This document shows positions 1 through 9,961 of a stretch of DNA of 64,000 nucleotides, in pieces (position 1 is the stretch's first letter; the number at the start of each line of letters is the position of its first letter). Both the position numbers and the translations under genes were made by a program. Location: NCBI GenBank assembly GCA_030248295.1, contig JASANH010000103.1, positions 1 through 64,000 of the forward strand, written 5' to 3'. Source of the DNA: Mesodorylaimus sp. YZB2_4. Its lineage: Eukaryota; Nematoda; Enoplea; Dorylaimida; Dorylaimidae. The notes beneath the pieces were generated by a model. It saw only the letters and a list, made by a program, of their open reading frames with translations. It was not told where the DNA came from and made no database searches.

Positions 1-2129
1 AGACACACCGTCAAATTGTGAGCAGAGAGCGGACACGCATACTGCACCTGTGTTGTCCTTGGCGGGCTCGGTTGTTGTCCCCTTGACAGGTTTCGTGGCG
101 TTTCGCACTTCGATGATCGCCAATGGTTCTTCCGTTTCTGGAGGAATGGAAAACGGAAAGCTAAAACTGGAGCACAACTTGGCATGCTCGCTCACCTTCG
201 GACTTGACCTGCGCTTCGAAGGGCTCGGATGTGAACTTTTTCGATGGATGTTGGCCGTCGAACGAGAAGCGCAGACGGAGGACGCACGTGTAAGCGCCCG
301 ATTCGGTCACACCCAGGACTTTGCCCGTCTGAAATGGATGGAATGCAGATTGAGAGGGAACTCTGGTTTAGTTCATACCCCGATCATTTTCCCGTCACGG
401 AACCACTGGTACACATGGTGAGAATGTTGCAGCAGCCAACCACCGCCCACCACTTCTGCCTTCAGAGCAATCAACTTCTCGTTTTCGTCGTAGATCGCAA
501 CCGTTCTAAAACAGCAGAAATTCTGTTTAGTGCTTCGAGAATGCTCAGCGAGGAAGGACTCACCGAAGACGACGAGGGGGTGGAAGAGCGTGGCCCGGCT
601 CTTGTTGTTGCCCATGTACTCGCAGCTCAGAGTGAGGAGGTCCGTGTTGGCGAAGACGGTCTCATTGAAGGTCAAAGGAACGCTGCCCGTGATCTTCGTC
701 CTCGTTTGCCTGTCCAAGACGAAGCCCGTCAGATTCTTGATCTCGCAAATCAGGTCCACATCGACCCCAAACGCATCAGAACGCGGTAAGAAGAACAGCC
801 ACTCGGTGGAATTCCTTTGCTCAAGGTCAATCACGATCGGTGAGCCGAAGCGGCGTTTCTTTTTCGAATCGTGCGGAAAATGCGCGGATGGTATTTCGTC
901 GTCGTCTAAATAAATGAAATATTGGTCGATGCAGGAAAGAAGCGAAAGTTCTTACCTGGGCAGTCATCGAGATTGATCAAGGCGGTCGCAACATTACCCC
1001 AAGCGTACATAGCGCACGATGTTTTGACCCGCCCTGGGCACAGGAGGCCTAACCCAAATCGAATCAGGTCATCGCACCAAAAGTTCTTCAGGCTGCCGCA
1101 GGTGGTCTTTTCCACGTTGTTGTTGGTGGATGTGTAGAAGCAGAGGCCGGTGCAGTTCTCAGGAATGTCCTCATCGTTGTAGGGACCTGGAAGGAAAATT
1201 GTTTCGAGATTTATCGACTTGACAATTGATGATTCGAGATTTCGATGATCGAATCTAATCGTAAGGTCATAAACAGAACTAAGAATGAGTGAAAGACGCA
1301 AGGCGAAGGGTTGAACGTGCAATATACCAGAGTTTGAGGCGGAACATTGGAACCCATTCAGCCCTTTGCACTTGTTTTATGGCCATCATCCATCGCCGAC
1401 CGATATTATGGTTGACCGATAATATCGATCGATAATTGCATTATCGGGCTGACCTTGGCCATCATGTCTCGATCTCAACCGAACCTACTTCCTATCGCAC
1501 TAAACGCTGCCCACTAGACCCATTCAAAAACAGATTCTAGGGGGGGAGAGCCAAAGAAAAAACTACTTACAGAGGGCGAAGGGGATGGTGATGCTCACAG
1601 CCGACGGTTGGCCTCGGTAGCGTGCGAAGAGAGCGATCGACAGCAGTTCTTCGACGATGGTCAGGCGGAAGATGGTTCGATTCTTGCTTGGATCGCAGGA
1701 TTCAGTTTGGATCACGCGGCCGGTCTCGTCGACGATTTCGGACACGGTCGATTCGGTGCACGGGTTGTTGGCTGGCTCGACCGAGATCACAAAAGTGGAG
1801 TTCAGAAATGGGAGGTCCGACTTCAGGTTGAGGGGATCGAAAAAGCCGGATTGATCGAAGTCGATTTCTAATACGAACGAAAACCCATAAAATATTACGA
1901 AGTGCGCGAAAAAAGTCTACAATTTATCTTACGTGGTGGATACGCCGGTGCAGCCTGCATCTTGAAGCGGGCGGCGTGATCGTGCCAGGCTGAAAATGTG
2001 AGGTTGTAAGAAAATAATACGAAAAAATGAACGATGCGTACCGAACGGCATTTCGAACATTCTCAAAGGGTAAGCGGCGGCGGTCGAAATCATGACGGCA
2101 ATAAAAACCAAGCAGAACGACGTCTTCAT
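1..2129 (-). CDS. Secreted/ectodomain immunoglobulin-domain protein, 5' part (gene continues past the left edge)
   Basis: Seven coding exons read on the minus strand: 2042-2129, 1933-1989, 1571-1867, 956-1186, 379-905, 196-328 and 48-137, each bounded by GT/AG and in consistent phase. The first encodes a signal peptide (MKTSFCLVFIAVMISTAAA). A Cys- and Asn-glycosylation-rich region follows (exons 3-4), then one or more Ig-like folds; the clearest runs from YQWFRDGK across the exon 5/6 junction to SGAYTCVLRL, the W and Y-x-C of an Ig domain. The last exon is Thr/Pro/Lys-rich. A donor/acceptor pair at 506-563 inside exon 5 looks spliceable, but removing those 58 nt would break the frame whereas reading through keeps it open, so I treat exon 5 as one exon. 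Secretion or surface location is inferred from the leader; an adhesion or receptor role is possible. No named family recognised. Confidence 0.7.
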
Positions 2130-2626
2130 TTTCAGGGAATTCACGCCGAAGGAAAACTGAGGAACGGATCGAAAAGCGAAGAAAAAAACGAGAAGAAACG
2201 ACGCTGAATTTCGCGCAGCTGAAGTGTGCAGTCGCAAAGAAATGAAATGACGAACTTTACGTTCGGTCTCCAAGCGCACACAGTCTGTTAGCTCCGCCCC
2301 CTAATGCATGGCAATCCCGGATTGGTTGGTTGCCCGTGCACACAACCAATAAGCTCCAATAACCAATAAGCTGATTTATGGCGCTCGCGGATTGGTCGGT
2401 GGAGGGGGATCTTTCTGTGCGCATGTACGAGGTGCGAAGTGAGATGAAGGTTTCGCCGTCGATGACTTGGGGCTTCCTTCGACAGAGGAGAATACCGGCA
2501 CACGAGTCGATGTGACACGATGATCATGCATTTTTCGGGACCAGCAGTTGCAACCTGCTTCTGGGGACTATGAAGTATTTGCGTAGCTGCAAATCGGCGC
2601 AGTATTTTTGGTTTCTTTTTTCTAAT

Positions 2627-3283
2627 GCTCTTGAATTCCTGGTATGAACTGGTCTGTGGGCAAGGTTTGCATTGCCTTGGTCAAGTCCATAATCACCAGG
2701 TGGCAAAGTTCAGACGATGCATGCGTCGGTGGTGCTCAGACGACGTCTGACATCATTATACCTAACATAAGGACTTCCAGGCGTCAGGTCGTTGCTTCGC
2801 TTAGTGTGATGCCGGGCTTCGTCGGCAGATGATTTTCTGATCACTGACATGGTTTTTTGGATTTCCTCGAGGACGCGTGCAGGTTTTTGTGTTCGGAAGT
2901 GCATTTGCGATATATGACCACCAGGAGTACCGTATCTGAGTGACCGTAGATAGAGAATTGTGTTTGATTTTATACGGCAATACTTATCAGTTATGAGGCG
3001 AGCGAGTCGTTGATTTACTGGGAAAATGTACGCAAATTTGAATTGTCGCTGTGTGACAAGGCGAAGCGGAATATGAACCTAAAAAGGCTTTTCTGCAGTC
3101 ATCTGACCAGTGTCACTCAAAAAGGTCCAACGCCTGGAAGTCCTTATTAGGTTCAATGTCAGGCGTCGTTTTAGCACCATCGACGCATGCATCGTCTGAA
3201 CTTTGCCACTTGGTCATTATGGACTTGACCAAGGCAATGCAAACCTTGCCCACAGACCAGTTCAGACTAGGAATTCAAGAGCA
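2627..3283. repeat. Inverted repeat, about 155-bp arms around a 345-bp spacer
   Basis: The left arm 2627-2784 reads as the reverse complement of 3130-3283 with only scattered differences. Both contain the blocks GAACTGGTCTGTGGGCAAGG and CTTGGTCAAGTCCATAAT in opposite orientation. Weak similarity may extend further inward. No clear target-site duplication was seen at the outer ends, so it may be a fold-back/MITE remnant or a local inverted duplication. The spacer has no recognisable coding content. Confidence 0.75.
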
Positions 3284-4132
3284 GTCTTCTATTGATGCCC
3301 TAACCAAACTGGACACTCGACCCCGATCCGATCTCGTTCTCGAGTCTCCTGCAGGCCCCGACTCAGGAGAGGTAGACCAATTGCCAGAACCAGTGCACTG
3401 ATAGTCCGGACACTCTAGTCCGTGCCTATTACACCTTTTCTTTTGAGTTCCTACTGTGCTACTGATCAGCTGTATTCAGTAGGCTCCTCATGCTAGGCGT
3501 CTTGTCGAGGCCGAGTGTCAGCTTGAAAAAATTTACGTGGGAAGAAGCATCAAGGATTAACTGTCTCCAGGCTCTGCGCTGGAATCCTAACCCAATATCT
3601 TCGAGAATACGGGTCCTGAGCGGGGTCGACGATGAGGACATTGCACTCCTCGAATCCTGGCATGGCCACTACCAGTACGTCTGGCCGTTCCTAAAACCCG
3701 CCACCAACACTTGATGAGCTGGGCCCAGGTAAGCAGGGAGGGAACTGAATCACTTGGCGCGAGGGCGGCCCACTGAATCCATGATGGAGGAGAGGAGTCC
3801 GTATCAATTTTTTGTTTTCCGCACAGAAGATGTCACAATGAGCAGAAATTACAAGAATTAGCAACCAAGAGTGGACAGATCACGCGCATGCAGTACGAAA
3901 TAGCAGATCACTCTTACTCTCAAAGACATCCAAAGATGCTGATTTGTGGGCATGGTCGGCGTCACACGGTTGCAGGTTCTGAAGGAGTGGAGAAGAGAGA
4001 GGTACATGAGTTTTTCTATTTTTTGTGTTGTGCAACTCGCCCACGCAGGCGTGCAAGAGAGTGCGGCTGACGAACGGCGACAACCAAAGGCAAAAGTCTG
4101 ACTGGAGTAGCCGAATCTGATAACTATCCCTA

Positions 4133-4868
4133 CGGCTGAAACATCAATTCGAGAGGTTGGCGTCTCCCAGCGAGGGGAGAGTATCGGATTACTCTCTCCC
4201 ACTCGCCATGGCCTGCCGCTGCGGGTTACAGTTGAGCCCCCGCCGTCCCAGTTCCCCACGAGACCAGTTCCAACCAGTTTTGCCTCTAGCCGGCCAGCAG
4301 TCTTGGAATGATAAGCGAGGCCGCTCGCAGCGACAGCTCGCACGACAGCTTCCCTCTGCGTGTCTCCTCTAGGAGCACCTCCAGGCGAGGGCGTTCTGCA
4401 CACCTACTTTCTCGGACGATGGCCGATGGGCTTTGGACCCTGCCAGTGTTCGACAGCCGCGACTGTCTACTCGTTTGGCTTCCGTCTGTCCACTCGGAGC
4501 ACCTCTAGGGTACTGGATGAGTCACCTTCGGCCTGGAGTGGTAGGTGAGAGAGGGTTTATGGTTCGCAAACCGACCTCTTTTAGTACGACTGGATCCGTT
4601 CTACTGAAGGGAGGGACCAGTAGAGCTTTTGCACCACGCCAAAAACCCAGTGCAGCCTACCAAGTCTTCCGACCTACAACATGGCTGAAACATCACCCTG
4701 ACGGGTGAAGCTCCCAGCTGCCGGGCTCCGTGCAGAGTATCGATTGCCAGTCGAGCCTCTACACTCTATCACCGGGGATCGAACCCGGGACGAGTCCAGC
4801 CACTCGCTACCAAGCAATACGGAGAGACGAATGCCGAACTGCTAAACCACCGCGGCCCTTTACAATGC
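4133..4868 (-). repeat. Long tRNA-headed SINE copy (family A), degenerate, with an internal second repeat
   Basis: Read on the minus strand, 4868 downward starts with a tRNA-like head: GGCCGCGGTGGTTTAGCAG as the A-box region and GGGTTCGATCCCCGG as the B box. It continues into a body shared with copies at 45049-45510 and 51895-52235 (for example GGTCGGTTTGCGAACCATAAA). Between head and body lies about 150 bp (4585-4740) that recurs alone near 21950-22100 and 47695-47760. Two copies of the recurrent stem-loop motif sit at 4133-4170 and 4683-4720. Confidence 0.7.
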
Positions 4869-4944
4869 TCCGATCAAGGTGTGTGGGTGTCAGAGTGGGC
4901 GCACTGAGAGCGTCGGATGCCGACGAGTGCGGTGCCATGATATC

Positions 4945-5817
4945 ATGCTGACAAACAAGTCGACGTCGTACATCGCTTCCACTTCGATCTCGGCTAAGAC
5001 GACGAACGGAAGCAGCAGTGCTATCACGAGTAAGCAAAGCGGATCGTCGATTCGGAGCAGCGCTAGTTCGTCCGTGATAAGTAACGGGGCAACTGTCAAT
5101 TCAACAACCGTCGCAACCTCGACGACCATGGAAATTGATACTCGTCACAGCGAGATATCCGGTCTTTCAGCGGATGCATCGCTTTCTGAAAATCCTTTGT
5201 CGATCCGCGTCAAGAAAGCGTCTACTTCGATGTTGTTATCCCCAGAAAAATCTTCTGAAAGAAAAATATCGCCTGCGAGTCAAAGGCGAGTTTCTTCTGT
5301 CAAGTCGGCGCGAAGTAATCGCCAACCGAAATCGTCCAACAAAATGCAGCAAGCAAAAAAGCAGCCTCTATCGGGAAAGAAAAAAGCGAAATCGACGAAG
5401 ATGATCGCCGGATCGTCAAAGCCAGTGGTCGAACAACCTGTTTCCGATTCAAGGCAGTCCAACGAAGGTGATTCCTCAATGGCGTCTCGTCATACGTGCA
5501 GCGACGGGGGTAACTTCCCCTCAACGACTGGTTCGTCGTCGTCGAAGAACGTCCCCACGATCATCGTCAATCCGGCCGATCTACCGAGGAGTTCCCACTC
5601 GGGATCGTACGGCTTATATTCCACGCGTTTGAGTCCGGTCGAAGAAAAAATGCACGAAAACAAAAGGCGTCAGAGAAGTCGAGCTGCACTTTTCAAAGCC
5701 ACTTTGACATCGATGACCGTCCTGGTATCGTTGCACTTGCTCATGGCCATTTTATGGTTGTCATTGTCCAACGAATATCCCAAACCCGGCAACCTGATGG
5801 CCAGCACGAAAATTTGA
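4945..5817 (+). CDS. Ser/Thr/Lys-rich protein with a C-terminal membrane segment, unknown function
   Basis: A 290-residue frame from Met at 4945; the frame is open upstream to 4879 but that part adjoins SINE sequence, so the internal Met is preferred. Residues 1 to about 245 are low-complexity, Ser-rich and basic (runs such as KKQPLSGKKKAK), hence probably disordered. One hydrophobic stretch at about 252-275 (SMTVLVSLHLLMAILWLSL) is followed by only about 15 residues, which fits a tail-anchored or C-terminally anchored protein. No signal peptide or catalytic motif is visible. It lies upstream of the receptor pair on the same strand with no evident link. An additional 5' exon upstream cannot be excluded. 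Family not recognised. Confidence 0.55.
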   Translation: MLTNKSTSYIASTSISAKTTNGSSSAITSKQSGSSIRSSASSSVISNGATVNSTTVATSTTMEIDTRHSEISGLSADASLSENPLSIRVKKASTSMLLSPEKSSERKISPASQRRVSSVKSARSNRQPKSSNKMQQAKKQPLSGKKKAKSTKMIAGSSKPVVEQPVSDSRQSNEGDSSMASRHTCSDGGNFPSTTGSSSSKNVPTIIVNPADLPRSSHSGSYGLYSTRLSPVEEKMHENKRRQRSRAALFKATLTSMTVLVSLHLLMAILWLSLSNEYPKPGNLMASTKI

Positions 5818-6280
5818 ACGCGATTGAGGAAATGCTAAGTTGATCAGCGGGCGATTGATGGGAAAGATGCTAAACTTTGTTTTCTTTTCGATGTGCGATC
5901 GTGTTGCCCGTCACCTTCTACTGCTGCTTGCTCGTGAAGTGTGTGGCCTTTCACTTCGACTTTGCATTCTATAATCGTAATCCGTCGTTACTTGACATTG
6001 TTTCATTCTCTATCCCAATTTTGAAAGTGATAAGAAAAAAGCGAGACCCATTTAATATGGGCGAACTAGGGCACGTCTTAGCTAGCTGGCTATTAGCCAA
6101 GCATGTCGTTCTTTGGCCAGAAATACCTGAAAAAGTTCGAGCCAGCCGTCTAATCAGTGGTGCATTAGGTGCGGTGATAACATTGCTATTCTACTTAGCA
6201 GTGCGTCGACGAGGCTACCGTCGCAGTCGGAATGCGCCACATCTGGCGGCCGGTTGGGATTGGTGTTGGCAAGTGCGGTT
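5818..6280. other. Spacer upstream of the first receptor gene
   Basis: 463 bp between the Ser-rich gene and receptor 1. An open frame across 5877-6284 has no recognisable domain and a composition unlike its neighbours, so I do not call it a gene. It probably contains the promoter and 5' UTR of the receptor, but no distinct TATA or initiator motif is convincing. Confidence 0.4.
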
Positions 6281-7483
6281 ATGAAGATCACTAATTCGTC
6301 AAGCAACGTCACTGCGGATCTTGGGATGGAGATAACACCATGCCCTTTGCACCGGAAGCCCTTAGAACTGAAGAACGTTGGTATCACTGAGTTAGCCGTG
6401 TCCACTGCCCTTTTCCTGGTCAATGTGTTATTTCTGGCACTCTTGTACAAACGACGACGCGTGTTGAATTGGAAAATGAACGTGTACACACTGAATCTCG
6501 CACTGTCTGATGTATTCTCGTCCCTGGCCTTGCTGGTCATGTCAGCATCGGTCATGGTGGTGAGTAATAGTGGGCGTCATTGGTGCCCTGGTGCTCGATC
6601 ACCAATGCCAGAATGGGTGGAGGTCATTGTCAAGGCTATTATCACCACGTCTGTGCTCTTGACCGTGCTCAATTACAATATTCTCGTTTTGGCGCAATAT
6701 TTCGCAATCAGGGCACCCATTTTGCACAGGACTTACTGCAGTACCCGTCGATTCAGGTGGGTCCTTACTGTCAGCCAATGGGCCACTGTGTTGGCTTACG
6801 TGGGCACTAAATCGGCAGTGACCATGACTGTTGATCAGCATCGATCTGCCGCCTTCTCCGTATTCGAACTGATCTTCATGGGCTTGAGTATCGTGTGGAG
6901 TGTGGGAGCGTATTCGTACGTGCTACACGTGGCTAGAACTTGGCAACAGAGACGATTGGTTAGAAGGGCCGTGATCGATCGATTGACGTCGACCTCGTCC
7001 ATGATGAAGGATGAATCGGAGGGCAGTCTGGGAACAAGAACCTCTTCCTCGCAGCAGGACATTGGCAGGCCACCGAGAAGGAGGCGACTGGTGACTGGCG
7101 CGTCACTCAGCGATATTTGGGGCACGTTGTGGCAGCGGTATCAAACAGTTACGAATGCTGGTATTCACTTGGCCATCTACGTGGTGGCCTGTGTGCCCAT
7201 GTGGTTGGTCAGAGTATTGACCGTCTTGAATTTGGGTATCCATAATTCGGGCTACATGTATGACGTGTACTCGTGCAATACGATCTGGTGTTCGATCACT
7301 GTGTGCTTATGGTTCTGCAGAGGCGTCTTGGATCCTTTGGTCTTCATTTGGCGTCATCCTGAATTGTTGCGTAGGACATCTCCTCAGACGCCGACGGCAC
7401 CTGTGGCGCCGGCGCAACTCGTGAGCGCAGTGACGCGTGACATTGACGGCCGAGTCTGTCCGGGAAAGGATTTGATGCCTTAG
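6281..7483 (+). CDS. Divergent rhodopsin-like (class A) seven-transmembrane receptor, copy 1
   Basis: A single-exon 400-residue protein from Met at 6281 (MKITNSSSNVT, three N-glycosylation sequons in a short extracellular N-terminus). Seven hydrophobic segments can be traced. TM2 carries the class A Leu-x-x-x-Asp pattern (LNLALSDVF). The end of TM3 is LAQYFAIRAPILHRT, where the usual D/E-R-Y is replaced by Q-Y-F but the IxxP context is kept. TM6 has CVPMWLVRV (C-x-P) and TM7 has GVLDPLVFI in place of NPxxY. The third intracellular loop is long, Ser-rich and basic (about 235-285). Extracellular loop 2 lacks the usual Cys. Its paralogue follows at 8478. The ligand is unknown; G-protein coupling is an inference weakened by loss of the DRY Arg position. 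Confidence 0.8.
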   Translation: MKITNSSSNVTADLGMEITPCPLHRKPLELKNVGITELAVSTALFLVNVLFLALLYKRRRVLNWKMNVYTLNLALSDVFSSLALLVMSASVMVVSNSGRHWCPGARSPMPEWVEVIVKAIITTSVLLTVLNYNILVLAQYFAIRAPILHRTYCSTRRFRWVLTVSQWATVLAYVGTKSAVTMTVDQHRSAAFSVFELIFMGLSIVWSVGAYSYVLHVARTWQQRRLVRRAVIDRLTSTSSMMKDESEGSLGTRTSSSQQDIGRPPRRRRLVTGASLSDIWGTLWQRYQTVTNAGIHLAIYVVACVPMWLVRVLTVLNLGIHNSGYMYDVYSCNTIWCSITVCLWFCRGVLDPLVFIWRHPELLRRTSPQTPTAPVAPAQLVSAVTRDIDGRVCPGKDLMP

Positions 7484-8477
7484 TGATAAGAGAGTTTACT
7501 TTTTACAAGTGCACTCCATCGAAGACATGGCCCCTGCATTGTGTATGTTACATATTCCATGGGCTTGTACAAAGGTGCAAGAAAACTATCTTTTTTTTAA
7601 CCTGGAGTGTTGATGAGACACGCTAGCAGCACTTGCAGTTGTCCTATGTGCCACGAGTAAGCAACATTTTTTGGGACTTCAAGGACAGGCGATGTTTGGG
7701 GCAGTATTGTAGTGGAAGATGTTCTGACGCGATAAGTCAAACACCATAAGCCTCTTCACGTGCAATAACAAGTGGGTGGAAGCTGCTTCGCGTCAGTCGT
7801 TCGGCTGGGCTGATTGTAGCGCCAGTATGATCCCAGTTCGGTGCCTGCCACTTCACTTGTTCAGCATGCGGAGCTCAGGCGTAGAAGATGGAAGGAGCTG
7901 ATAAGCAGCAACTACCAAAGCAGTTGATCATCACCAGCCTCACATGCCAGTTCTGGCATCTTTGGCGTAAGCTGATCAGCAGGTTGTGACATATGACAAA
8001 AGTAGCGACCAAGTGATTATCACAAGCAGTGCTGCAGATTCCACTGGTGACAAAATGCATGCATCGCGTTGCTGATGTTGCTTATCACCCGAATTTTTAA
8101 AAATCAGATTGCCTCACACCTGTGCCAACATAGCCCACACACAAGCTTGCTATCACTCGCCACTCACACGCACATTTTTATGTGCAGGCTCACCAACACA
8201 TGAATTCCAACGTGTTCCATCTTCCCATTCTGCCTTGCCTTATTTGGGTGGCGGTGGAAGCGAGGAGGACGAAGGTGAGTTTAAGTGCATTACAAACAAC
8301 GACCATGACGAAAATGCGGCGAGCCTGAACCCTTTTTACGAGTGACGCATAGTCTTCGGGTTTACTCAACTCTATCTAAACTTTAGCTATGTCAATACAA
8401 GACACGCCTGCCACTTGTCTACAGTCTAAGCGAGTCGATCGCTGGTGCTAGTCTCTTTTGTGCATGTGTTATGTAGA
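7484..8477. other. Intergenic spacer between the receptor paralogues
   Basis: About 1 kb without supportable genes or identified repeats. It presumably holds the 3' UTR of receptor 1 and the promoter of receptor 2. A short open frame at 8109-8345 has no family signature. Confidence 0.4.
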
Positions 8478-9542
8478 ATGTCAGGACAGAATTGTACCCA
8501 CCACCACCACGGCAAGCACTACTTTGAAATTATCTGCTTGACATCAGAGGCCTCGTTGATCCTCTTGATCAATACTGCCTTTCTGGTGGCTTTATTGAGA
8601 AGAAGGAGGTCGATTACTTGGAAAAGTACAGTATTTGTGGCCAATGTGGCCTTCTCTGATTTACTCTGTTCTATTCCCTTGTTGGCTATGGTCGGCAGTA
8701 TACACAATTTTGAGACAGAAGAAAAGGAGACTATGTTTCATTACGCCATCCAATTATTGACTACGTTTTCGACTGGTATTACAGTATTGAATTATAACGC
8801 CCTATTCTGCATACAATACTTTTCCATAAGGCACCCTCTCATCTACAGAACTCGATGTACTCGCATGACATTCGTCTACATCATCTCGGTTCAGTGGGTA
8901 GCCTTGACTGCCTACGTGGCATTGAAGGCCATCATGATCACGCACGAAGCCACCCAGCTAAGATTCTCTACCGCCGAACTCGTGCTCATGGCATTCGTCA
9001 TGGTCTTCAACACGCTCACCTACGGGTATGTACTTTACGTTTCGGCCAGGCAGACAATGCAACAGCTGGGACGTCGTCGAGAGAAGAATAGCATTAGTGG
9101 AGATGAGGCGATGAAGGAGGAATCAGGGTGGACACCCAAGACCGTATTCAGGACATTACTACAGGACTATCGGAACACAGTGACTGCTGGCTTGCACCTA
9201 TTCGTCTACATTGTCACATTCGCTCCGATGTGGGCTGTCCGAGTGGATGTGGCCGTGAATGGCTGCTCGGACCATCTTCACTGCAACGACAGAGCTAATA
9301 TTTACGCTTGCGGATGTGCCGCTTGCAGAGCGACACTGTACGTTTGGTATATCAGGGCAATAATCGATCCAGTGTTACAAGTTGCTAGAGACCCTCAGTT
9401 GTGGCATGAGATGCTCGAGTGGGTAATGTGCATGTGCCCCGTGATCAGACGCCGATGGGCAGACAGGCACGGGTCAATGGAACGTAGTCTGGCTAGAGTT
9501 CAGAAGAGCGAGAGTAGTGGTGAGCAGACGAGCACCATGTAA
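8478..9542 (+). CDS. Divergent rhodopsin-like (class A) seven-transmembrane receptor, copy 2
   Basis: A single-exon 354-residue paralogue of the receptor at 6281. The start is taken at MSGQNCTHHHH (8478), which gives a short glycosylatable N-terminus; an in-frame Met 11 codons upstream is less likely. It shares the signatures TM2 NVAFSDLLCS, TM3 end LFCIQYFSIRHPLIYRT (DRY replaced by Q-Y-F), TM6 FAPMWAVRV and TM7 RAIIDPVLQV (NPxxY replaced by D-P). The third loop is shorter than in copy 1, and it has a Cys-rich last extracellular loop (DHLHCNDRANIYACGCAAC) absent from copy 1, suggesting a different ligand surface. The gene is convergent with tetraspanin A (stop 9962). Single-exon structure in both copies fits local duplication of an intronless receptor. 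Confidence 0.8.
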   Translation: MSGQNCTHHHHGKHYFEIICLTSEASLILLINTAFLVALLRRRRSITWKSTVFVANVAFSDLLCSIPLLAMVGSIHNFETEEKETMFHYAIQLLTTFSTGITVLNYNALFCIQYFSIRHPLIYRTRCTRMTFVYIISVQWVALTAYVALKAIMITHEATQLRFSTAELVLMAFVMVFNTLTYGYVLYVSARQTMQQLGRRREKNSISGDEAMKEESGWTPKTVFRTLLQDYRNTVTAGLHLFVYIVTFAPMWAVRVDVAVNGCSDHLHCNDRANIYACGCAACRATLYVWYIRAIIDPVLQVARDPQLWHEMLEWVMCMCPVIRRRWADRHGSMERSLARVQKSESSGEQTSTM

Positions 9543-9606
9543 GTAGGCCCTTTTGTACACGGGTAATTTGCTGCTTAGAAAGGTCTGTCATAATAATCTT
9601 TCATCA

Positions 9607-9612
9607 AATAAA
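9607..9612 (+). promoter_or_regulatory. Candidate poly(A) signal AATAAA of receptor 2
   Basis: A canonical AATAAA lies 65-70 nt past the stop codon of the upstream receptor on the same strand, a sensible distance for a short 3' UTR. A single-motif call. Confidence 0.4.
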
Positions 9613-9961
9613 TTCCGCCTGCTCGAACGTGCGAACTTTCCAAGTCCTCATGCACTACGCTTTACTGATCGCACATAACATACAGTGGAGGGGGTTTATT
9701 CGAGCTGCTAGAAGACATAGGATGCATTCACTGATAAGGTCCCCACCTGCCCTGACGACCAAACAAGGTAGCAGCCTGTGCTACGAGGAACGGCTTATGG
9801 GACTAGTGATAAGCCCACTAACATTCGATTATCCACGACTAGTCATTTAGGACCTATCCCATCCTACTGCGCATGATTATGCAGATTCGAATCTTGAAAC
9901 GAGTTAATTTTAAGGAAAACTGATCAGGAAATTTGAAGTTTTTTCGAAAAGGCTTGACTGA

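Larger units (their letters stand above)
2130..4944. other. Intergenic block between the Ig gene and the Ser-rich gene
   Basis: No exon chain is supportable here. 2130-2530 is the upstream region of the minus-strand Ig gene. 2627-3283 is an inverted repeat and about 4133-4868 is a degenerate minus-strand SINE (both listed separately). 3284-4130 holds nothing I can identify. Open frames inside the SINE reflect its GC-rich composition. Confidence 0.6.

Noticed and set aside
3858-4403. A 181-residue minus-strand frame
   Set aside because: Runs into SINE-derived sequence shared with other places in the window.
5877-6284. A 135-residue frame upstream of receptor 1
   Set aside because: No recognisable domain, overlaps the receptor start and has no splice logic connecting it; kept as spacer.
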